NCBI GenBank assembly: GCA_014896635.1
Contig: JADBKA010000238.1
Span: 1-7,308, forward strand
Direction: 5' to 3'
DNA from: Ktedonobacteraceae bacterium
GTDB taxonomy: Bacteria; Chloroflexota; Ktedonobacteria; Ktedonobacterales; Ktedonobacteraceae
DNA: 7,308 bases
This document shows positions 1 to 4,495 of this stretch, in pieces; the stretch's first letter is position 1, and the number at the start of each line of letters is the position of its first letter. The position numbers and the translations under genes are program-made. The notes beneath the pieces were generated by a model that was not told where the DNA came from, searched no databases, and was given only the letters and a program-made list of their open reading frames with translations.

Positions 1-54
1 GGCCTGACTCCTTTTTCCCGCGAAGAGTTTGAGCTTGCCTGCGGCTCAGCAGAG

Positions 55-57
55 TGA
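55..57 (+). other. In-frame TGA inside the methyltransferase frame
   Basis: The codons before (GSAE) and after (LSDLERARRFYV) both read as D12 methyltransferase in the same frame, so this TGA is an internal nonsense codon and not a gene end. No ATG with a strong ribosome binding site follows; the nearest possible restart is the GTG at 91. Confidence 0.75.
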
Positions 58-645
58 CTCTCTGATTTAGAGAGAGCGAGACGTTTTTATGTGCTTGCGC
101 GGCAGGTCAGAACTGGCCTGGCTCAAAAGGCCAGCAGCGGCAGATGGGCGCACTGTCTTCTCACGAGTCGCGCTGGCATGGCAGGAGCTGTTTCCCGCTG
201 GCTCGGCAGCGTCGAAGATCTGCCGGCCATCGCACAGCGACTGCTGCGCGTGCAGATTGAGCATGCACCCGCCATTGAAGTTATTCAGCGGTACGACAGC
301 GAAGAGACCTTATTTTATTGCGATCCCCCCTATCCCCATGATTCGCGCACTGATAGCAATGCCTATGCCCACGAGATGACGAATGACGAGCACCGCAAGC
401 TGGCTGAGGTTTTACATCATGTACGAGGCAAAGTCGCATTATCCAGCTACCATTGCGAACTTATGGATGAGCTTTATAGCGATTGGACATGTATTGAAGC
501 GCCTGTGAAATTATGCCACTCGACAAAGGCGCCGCGCCAGGAAGTGCTCTGGGTCAACTACGAGATCGAGGAGAGAACTGCATGCCAGCCAGAGGCGGAA
601 CCGGCGATCTGGCGTAGTAATTTGAGATCGAGAGGTGGCTCCCCC

Positions 646-706
646 GATGCTGCCCACCCCTCAGCGTGCCGGGGCCTGTCCGAGGCGCTTCGGGGTGGGC
701 AGCATC
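646..706. repeat. Perfect 15-bp inverted repeat (long hairpin) between convergent genes
   Basis: GATGCTGCCCACCCC at 646-660 is exactly complementary to GGGGTGGGCAGCATC at 692-706. After a 2x2 mismatch, AGCG (663-666) also pairs with CGCT (686-689), extending the stem to about 19 paired bases around a GC-rich loop. No T-run follows on either strand, so it is not a textbook intrinsic terminator. It lies between the end of methyltransferase homology and the stop of the opposing gene, where it could stall converging transcription. Confidence 0.8.
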
Positions 707-723
707 TTGAGACCTCATCATCC

Positions 724-739
724 ATCCCGCTTCCGGGAT
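724..739. repeat. Small hairpin with 6-bp stem just past the stop of the 167-aa gene
   Basis: ATCCCG (724-729) pairs with CGGGAT (734-739) around a 4-base loop. On the minus strand it starts 3 bases after the TGA of the 743-1246 gene, with a GAAG loop. No T-run follows. Together with the larger hairpin at 646-706 it may serve as a 3'-end or RNA-stability structure for that gene. Confidence 0.45.
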
Positions 740-742
740 CTC

Positions 743-1246
743 TCAGGCAGCTCCAACCTTCGGTCGCCCATGCAACTTACCGCAGAGCTGGCCGAGCAGA
801 CGCCCGATATGCCAGTGCAGCAGCGCCTCATCTTCCCGCGAAAATAGCCCCTCCGCCGCCAGCGTACAGAGCACCTCGACCAGATCCACATCGTTAAGCG
901 TCCCCTCACCGTTGAAATAGCCTGCCACGCCACGCTGGTAGCCCTCACGAAAATCGGGCAGCGTCATCTCGATCAACGCAGGTTGGTCTGGCGAAAGCTG
1001 TGGTCCCGGCTTCGCTGGCTGTGGTTGCTCCTCAGCGGGCGGCTGAGGCGTCGCAGTGATCCTGAGCGCCATCTTCCACTGGCAGGTGATCTCCGTCTGC
1101 GCCCGCCCTGCCACTGTTTCATGCGCCGGCATTGCTGTGCCAGTGCCATGCAGGGTTGAAGCGAGCTGATTGAGACGGTGCAGCGCCTGATTGCACTGCT
1201 CTAGCTGTTCGCGCAAACGCGCCAGGACGTTCTCCGCGTCGTGCAT
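743..1246 (-). CDS. Hypothetical protein, 167 aa
   Basis: I do not recognise a family. The frame can be extended to an ATG at 1273, but the ATG at 1246 (MHDAENV) is preferred because AAGGAG lies 6 bases upstream of it. Residues 3-32 form an amphipathic, Leu/Gln-rich helix that could be a short coiled coil. Residues about 68-90 are a Pro/Gln-rich linker. The C-terminal part, from about residue 95, looks like a compact, mostly helical domain rich in acidic residues (DFREGYQRGVAGYFNGEGTL, then LVEVLCTLAAEGLF). There is no signal peptide, membrane segment or obvious catalytic motif. It converges on the broken methyltransferase gene. The ribosome binding site and the balanced composition of this frame, against the low-complexity opposite frame, support it being the real gene here. 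The N-terminal helix and linker suggest an oligomerising or adaptor protein, but the function is unknown. Confidence 0.7.
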   Translation of the reverse strand: MHDAENVLARLREQLEQCNQALHRLNQLASTLHGTGTAMPAHETVAGRAQTEITCQWKMALRITATPQPPAEEQPQPAKPGPQLSPDQPALIEMTLPDFREGYQRGVAGYFNGEGTLNDVDLVEVLCTLAAEGLFSREDEALLHWHIGRLLGQLCGKLHGRPKVGAA

Positions 1247-1252
1247 CGTCGT

Positions 1253-1258
1253 CTCCTT
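1253..1258 (-). promoter_or_regulatory. Ribosome binding site AAGGAG that decides the start of the 167-aa gene
   Basis: The minus strand reads AAGGAG, then 6 bases, then ATG at 1246. The in-frame ATG at 1273 lies upstream of this site and has no comparable site of its own. Confidence 0.7.
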
Positions 1259-1324
1259 CTTAACAAAGAACATACTTCACCAAAAGTGATCCAGGTATAT
1301 ACGAAAGGTGTTCTGATAGAAATA

Positions 1325-1330
1325 AGTATA
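1325..1330 (-). promoter_or_regulatory. Possible -10 box (TATACT) for the 167-aa gene
   Basis: The minus strand carries TATACT here, about 80 bases before the ATG at 1246. No convincing -35 hexamer is found 16-18 bases upstream of it, so this is a weak candidate. The rest of 1274-1420 holds no gene I can support. Confidence 0.25.
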
Positions 1331-1383
1331 GAGGATAGGTCTGAAAAAGAGGCTTTATCTCAGACATGATGTATATATATTTC

Positions 1384-1402
1384 GTGTACATTTCATGTAC
1401 AC
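1384..1402. repeat. 19-bp palindrome (8-bp arms, 3-bp spacer), operator-like
   Basis: GTGTACAT (1384-1391), TTC, ATGTACAC (1395-1402) is a perfect inverted repeat next to an alternating TATATAT tract (1372-1380). Its size and symmetry fit a site for a dimeric HTH regulator. It lies upstream of the leftward 167-aa gene and just beyond the terminator of the DUF218 operon. No regulator can be assigned from sequence alone. Confidence 0.5.
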
Positions 1403-1421
1403 CTGAACTGGTGACAATAAA

Positions 1422-1459
1422 ACTTCCCCGGTAGCTCCTGGCCGAGGAAGTGATTTTTT
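1422..1459. terminator. Bidirectional intrinsic terminator closing the XRE-TPR/DUF218 operon
   Basis: ACTTCCCCGG (1422-1431) pairs with CCGAGGAAGT (1442-1451), 9 of 10 positions, around a 10-base loop. On the minus strand the hairpin is followed by TTTTATT, which suits the DUF218 gene ending at 1475. On the plus strand it is followed by ATTTTTT (1453-1459), so it could also stop transcription from the left. Confidence 0.75.
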
Positions 1460-1474
1460 GACTTTTTCTTCTAC

Positions 1475-2197
1475 TTAGAGTAGATCTCCTTTTTGACGGT
1501 ATTTCTTAATTCGTTCTTTTTCACTTTGAACGAGTCTGCGATGCTCCGCTGAGAGGAACCAGGTAAACGGGTGCCATTCGCCAGTTTCAGCATAATAATT
1601 CAAGATTTCTATGCTATACGGCTGAAATACTTTAGCAAAAGTGAGGTAGGTGCGTAACTGATGAAATGGGGAAGTCACCAGGATGAGGCGTTTTAAGCCG
1701 TGTTGTCTGGCAAGCTGAAGTACCATCTCTGCATTTTCTCGCGTATGAAGGGATTCTTTTTCGACAAGGATAGCAGACGGTGGAACGCCCATTTGTATTG
1801 CCTGATCACGCATATACAGTGCTCCAAGAGCGCTATCCCACGTCTGTACTGCCTGGGCGATATCCTTTTCTTGCAGGCGGCCTTTTACTGCCGCAGCTTG
1901 CAGTTCGGGAAGTGGGATAAGGGTCGGGTTATCCGTCACTTTGACACTGAACTTCCCACTGCAAATAAGGCGCGGAGCAAAACCTTGCAGATAGAGATGG
2001 ACACCAGTAGCGATTTTCCCATCGAGGAATTTAATATTGCCGCGTGTTCCTGCAAGCACAACGATAGCATCTGCCTGACGGAGACGATCTCGCAAGGCAA
2101 ATCGTTTGCCCTTTAAAAAGAAGCTAAACCAGCAGAAGATGAGTATTCCCAGAAGAATCGTAGTTCCGTAGAGGGAGTATAGCACCAGTTGTCTCAT
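1475..2197 (-). CDS. Membrane-anchored DUF218 (YdcF/SanA-like) protein, 240 aa
   Basis: The start is set at ATG 2197, which overlaps the stop of the upstream regulator as ATGA; an in-frame ATG at 2254 would lie well inside that gene. Residues 6-28 are one hydrophobic segment, a membrane anchor or uncleaved signal. The DUF218 domain follows: ADAIVVLAG at 42-50, LICSGKF near 77-83, GVPPSAILVEKES at 137-149, TRENA at 152-156 and VTSPFHQLRT at 174-183. These match the usual family blocks, including the Asn/Ala pair and the 'TSxxHxxR' segment. Family members such as SanA and ElyC are linked to envelope integrity and peptidoglycan or lipid-carrier steps, but the reaction is generally unknown. Positive residues flank both sides of the anchor (more after it), so topology is uncertain. 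Translational coupling to an XRE-TPR regulator suggests the two act together. The domain call is secure; the role is not. Confidence 0.85.
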   Translation of the reverse strand: MRQLVLYSLYGTTILLGILIFCWFSFFLKGKRFALRDRLRQADAIVVLAGTRGNIKFLDGKIATGVHLYLQGFAPRLICSGKFSVKVTDNPTLIPLPELQAAAVKGRLQEKDIAQAVQTWDSALGALYMRDQAIQMGVPPSAILVEKESLHTRENAEMVLQLARQHGLKRLILVTSPFHQLRTYLTFAKVFQPYSIEILNYYAETGEWHPFTWFLSAEHRRLVQSEKERIKKYRQKGDLL

Positions 2198-3327
2198 AAA
2201 CGTTCTTTGAGTGTTTTTCCAAGTCGGGTCACACCCTGTTCCTTTCTCCAACAAGATTGCGTAAGTCGGGTATGCAGGGCCTGAACCCTGGCAATTGTTC
2301 TACTTGAACCTGCTGTCCTGGCTAAGAAGAGGGCATCCTCGGCATAACTGATACAAGCATCCAGCGTTCCATGTCCGAAGTATGCTTCAGCCTTCTGAGC
2401 AAGTAGCCGGGCTTTTCCCCGTAATAGTGAAGGGTCATATATTTTAAGGCTTTCACCAAAATAGTTGATAGCCTGAGCATAATCCTGTAATAGAACAGCA
2501 TTGACACCTTTTTGCGCCATAATGGATGCTGCTGTTACACCACGAATAAAACATTGTGCCTGAACCTGCACATGGTCAGAGTGAAAACATTCTGCCCTTT
2601 CTATCGCTTCCCAACATTCCTTAGCCTGGTTCGCTTTAGCATGAGCCTCAGAAACTGCTTGCCAGATATGCCCACACAGAACCGGCAACGGCGAGTCCCC
2701 CAGGATGTTTAATCCACCTTTCAAGTAGAAAATGGCTTCAAGAGGCTTATCCTGCTGGATAAGTGTCACACCTTCTCGTGCCAGTGCTGCAACGACAAAT
2801 TCTGTGTTATCCAGTTCCTTAGCAATATCAAAGGCTTTTTGATAGGAGAGATGCGCCTGTCGATAATCCATGAGATCACGCTGCACACAACTCTGTAATT
2901 GATATCCCATCGTTAGTAAAATGTGTACTCTTGTTATTAATTGTTTATTATCTGTAAAATGAACAAATGCTGCGATATCTCGCAACCAGACGGGTAATCC
3001 AATGGAAGCAGAGACAGCTCCGCTGGTATAGTAGCGTTCCCAGCGAGCCGTTATTGCATCTTCATGTTCAGAAAGCGATTCGCTATTGATCTCGTTTCTA
3101 CCCGTTGATCGCGTCTCTTGCATCCTGGGAACCAGTTCATCAACGGAGCAGCCAATAACACGGGCAATAGCGAGCCGGCTGCTATGAGGAATAGCACGCT
3201 CTCCACGCGCATAAATGAACAGAGCACTGAGGGAAATCCCGGTTTCTTCTGAGATCTCCTTAAAAGTATAACCAGATGTCACGATCAGATTCCGCAGTTG
3301 ATTAGGATAACGCGGCTCTTTTGCCAT
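2194..3327 (-). CDS. XRE-family HTH transcriptional regulator with C-terminal TPR repeats, 377 aa
   Basis: An N-terminal XRE/Cro-like HTH covers residues about 8-66: the segment TFKEISEETGISLSALFIYARGER contains scaffold and recognition helices, and CSVDELV closes the domain. A polar linker (70-92) leads to a helical array. TPR-like pairs include DYRQAHLSYQKAFDIAKEL (154-172), EFVVAALAREGVTLIQQDKPLEAIFYLKGGLNI (176-208), LLQDYAQAINYFGESLKIYDP (279-299) and ARLLAQKAEAYFGHGTLDACISYAEDALFLA (306-336). HTH-TPR proteins of this layout include peptide-sensing RRNPP regulators, but no signal-peptide gene is evident here, so protein-protein sensing is equally possible. It is the first gene of an operon and its TGA overlaps the ATG of the DUF218 gene. 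The ribosome binding site is weak (GGATGAG, 11 bases before ATG). A promoter lies at 3367-3395, with a 14-bp inverted repeat around its start point that could be an autoregulatory operator. Confidence 0.88.
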   Translation of the reverse strand: MAKEPRYPNQLRNLIVTSGYTFKEISEETGISLSALFIYARGERAIPHSSRLAIARVIGCSVDELVPRMQETRSTGRNEINSESLSEHEDAITARWERYYTSGAVSASIGLPVWLRDIAAFVHFTDNKQLITRVHILLTMGYQLQSCVQRDLMDYRQAHLSYQKAFDIAKELDNTEFVVAALAREGVTLIQQDKPLEAIFYLKGGLNILGDSPLPVLCGHIWQAVSEAHAKANQAKECWEAIERAECFHSDHVQVQAQCFIRGVTAASIMAQKGVNAVLLQDYAQAINYFGESLKIYDPSLLRGKARLLAQKAEAYFGHGTLDACISYAEDALFLARTAGSSRTIARVQALHTRLTQSCWRKEQGVTRLGKTLKERL

Positions 3328-3355
3328 AGCTCATAACACTCATCCCTGTTCTTTA

Positions 3356-3369
3356 GCTCTTCAAAGAGC
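3356..3369. promoter_or_regulatory. Possible operator: 14-bp inverted repeat at the XRE-TPR start point
   Basis: GCTCT (3356-3360), TCAA, AGAGC (3365-3369) is a perfect 5-bp inverted repeat that touches the -10 box and covers the predicted start point of the XRE-TPR promoter. The position suits repression of the gene by its own product. This is an inference from position only. Confidence 0.35.
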
Positions 3370-3395
3370 ATATCATAAGCCCTTCATATTCTCAA
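3367..3395 (-). promoter_or_regulatory. Sigma-70-type promoter for the XRE-TPR/DUF218 operon
   Basis: The minus strand has TTGAGA (-35, 3395-3390), a 17-base spacer, then TATGCT (-10, 3372-3367). This gives 5 of 6 and 4 of 6 consensus matches at ideal spacing, about 40 bases before the ATG at 3327. Confidence 0.55.
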
Positions 3396-3488
3396 GTAGA
3401 AGTATTCTGTATACATGATCGTTTATCCGAAATCAATAATTATTCCACAAGTTTTTAATTCCCGATTCAAGAGAGAAATTTGCGGAAT

Positions 3489-3504
3489 ACTATGCTATAA
3501 TAGT
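3489..3504 (+). promoter_or_regulatory. Extended -10 promoter (TGCTATAAT) inside a small inverted repeat, for the HTH-GNAT gene
   Basis: TGCTATAAT at 3493-3501 combines the extended-10 TGn with a perfect TATAAT; no good -35 is found 17 bases upstream. The -10 lies in ACTAT (3489-3493)/ATAGT (3500-3504), a possible operator. The start point would be near 3508, leaving a leader of about 55 bases. The rest of the AT-rich divergent spacer (3328-3562) includes a 10-bp palindrome AATAATTATT at 3435-3444 and no supportable gene. Confidence 0.55.
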
Positions 3505-3550
3505 TCAGAGCGATTGAAAATTGACATAATTTCACCAGTTTTCAGGCTGC

Positions 3551-3556
3551 AAGGAA
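3551..3556 (+). promoter_or_regulatory. Ribosome binding site for the HTH-GNAT gene
   Basis: AAGGAA lies 6 bases before the ATG at 3563, a good match in sequence and spacing, and supports this start. Confidence 0.65.
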
Positions 3557-3562
3557 AGGCAC

Positions 3563-4393
3563 ATGGAGAGCAAGTTCTACACCGCCGAGGAAGCCATGAA
3601 GTTGCTCGGCATGGCAAAAACGACGTTCTACAAAGAGGTTGAAGCGGGGACTATCCCCAGTGTCATTGAAAAAGGAAGAAAACGAGGAAGAAGGTTTCCC
3701 AAAGAGGCCATTGACGTTCATGTAAAGCTCCAGAGGCAGCGACAGGGCATCCATCGCACTTTCGGGCGGGCAACGAATGCTGATCTGTGGACTGCCATTG
3801 AATATGATCGAGAACTTTACGGTGCAAATGATATTATTAGCTACAAAAGAGCTTTAGAGTGGAGAGAGCAAAATAGCGAAATTTTCATGATGATGAAGGA
3901 TGGTGATGAATTATCCGGCACGGTGACGTTCATCCCTCTGGAAGAAAACACCATTCATGCCCTCATCCACGATAAAATACGCGAAAGGCATATTCCCGAT
4001 TGGGCTATCAGGAAATGGACGGATGCTGAGCTTTCGGTGTATATTCCTACGCTCTCCATTTTCCCGACAGGTGATAAGACCTTAGATAAAGGGCGGGGTC
4101 GCTCTTTGCTCTGTTACGCCATCAGATGGGCGCTCAGCTTAAATCGCCAGTACGACATTAAGAACTGGTATGCTCTCGCTGCCACAGAAGATGGATTACA
4201 CCTGCTCAAAACATTAGGCTTTAGTCCTGTCGAAGGCACAAGAAAAGGCTATGTTCTTAACGATATAGAGCAAGCAATACCAATTATCAGGGATATTTTG
4301 AAAAGGATGGACACAGAGGAGCACTGGCCCGTTCCTATGGTTTTCACATCCATACGTAAGAAAGAAAAGGCAGTACCAGGAAAAAGCATATAA
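3563..4393 (+). CDS. Excisionase/MerR-like HTH fused to a GNAT-like acetyltransferase domain, 276 aa
   Basis: Residues 4-54 form a winged HTH of the excisionase/MerR type: FYTAEEAMKLLGMAKTTFYK carries the helix-turn-helix, EAGTIPSV the turn and RGRRFPKEAID the wing and closing helix. A basic linker (55-70) precedes a GNAT-like fold. Visible elements are a strand SGTVTFIPL (118-126), a strand YIPTLSIFP (160-168), an acetyl-CoA-loop candidate DKGRGRSLLCYAIRWAL (175-191) and a motif-B-like tail AATEDGLHLLKTLGFSPV (206-223). The canonical loop is [Q/R]xxGxG/A; here GRG is present but the first position is Leu174, so acetyl-CoA binding may be altered or lost. GNATs acetylate amines or protein N-termini; fusion to a DNA-binding head suggests a regulator, perhaps sensing acetyl-CoA, or a DNA-targeted acetyltransferase. 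It is followed after 102 bases by the XRE-Nudix gene and is divergent from XRE-TPR. The HTH is firm, the GNAT call moderate, and the substrate unknown. Confidence 0.8.
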   Translation: MESKFYTAEEAMKLLGMAKTTFYKEVEAGTIPSVIEKGRKRGRRFPKEAIDVHVKLQRQRQGIHRTFGRATNADLWTAIEYDRELYGANDIISYKRALEWREQNSEIFMMMKDGDELSGTVTFIPLEENTIHALIHDKIRERHIPDWAIRKWTDAELSVYIPTLSIFPTGDKTLDKGRGRSLLCYAIRWALSLNRQYDIKNWYALAATEDGLHLLKTLGFSPVEGTRKGYVLNDIEQAIPIIRDILKRMDTEEHWPVPMVFTSIRKKEKAVPGKSI

Positions 4394-4398
4394 AACTG

Positions 4399-4407
4399 TG
4401 CTATACT
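4399..4407 (+). promoter_or_regulatory. Possible extended -10 promoter (TGCTATACT) for the XRE-Nudix gene
   Basis: TGC followed by TATACT begins 5 bases after the stop of the HTH-GNAT gene and resembles that gene's TGCTATAAT. There is no good -35. It would give a leader of about 80 bases. The same leader has a loose 7-bp inverted repeat, TTATGAG (4437-4443) with CTCATAA (4469-4475), and no terminator is seen between the two genes, so read-through from upstream is also likely. Confidence 0.4.
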
Positions 4408-4495
4408 CCCCTCGACGAAGATATGTAGAAGATGTTTTATGAGAGATCTGCCACATTCTTGATAAACACTCATAAGTGAGTAGAGAGAGCCAGAG

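Larger units (their letters stand above)
1..897 (+). pseudogene. D12-class (Dam-like) N6-adenine DNA methyltransferase, 3' part, interrupted by a stop codon
   Basis: Enzymes of this family transfer a methyl group from S-adenosylmethionine to adenine N6 in a short DNA target. Frame 1 is open from the window edge, reading TPFSREEFELACGSAE, then hits TGA at 55-57. It continues at once in the same frame with family-like sequence (LSDLERARRFYVLARQ, then SGRWAHC and SRWLGSVEDLPAIAQRLL). The catalytic motif IV DPPY is encoded at 322-333, and a typical C-terminal strand VLWVNYE ends near 567. The N-terminal SAM-binding motif would lie upstream of the window. After about 575 the translation loses family character; the final part to the TAA at 895-897 is Ala/Pro/Arg-rich and is the shadow of the opposite-strand gene at 743-1246. 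The native terminus is therefore unclear. A GTG at 91 could restart translation but would give a protein lacking the SAM-binding half. Both sides of the stop keep the same frame, so a point mutation or sequencing error explains it better than an indel. The family call is firm; inactivity is inferred. Confidence 0.78.

Noticed and set aside
67..379. Overlapping 65-aa and 96-aa frames in the methyltransferase region
   Set aside because: They are out of frame with clear D12 family sequence on the plus strand.
635..948. Extra frames on both strands over the methyltransferase tail and the 167-aa gene
   Set aside because: They are shadows with Ser/Pro/Arg-rich composition; the 743-1246 frame has the ribosome binding site and the more natural protein.
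1366..1434. 22-codon plus-strand frame (MMYIYFV...) ending at the terminator, considered as a signal peptide for the TPR regulator
   Set aside because: It has no properly spaced ribosome binding site or promoter, and its composition follows from the TA-rich tract and the palindrome.
1700..2116. 138-aa plus-strand frame
   Set aside because: It is antisense to well-supported DUF218 coding sequence and is Cys/Ser-rich, as expected of a shadow.
2198..2254. Longer start of the DUF218 gene at ATG 2254
   Set aside because: It would overlap the regulator by 61 bases and put a polar stretch before the membrane segment; the ATGA-coupled start at 2197 fits better.
3415..3642. 75-aa plus-strand frame across the divergent spacer
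   Set aside because: It starts upstream of the predicted promoter and runs into the HTH-GNAT gene in another frame.
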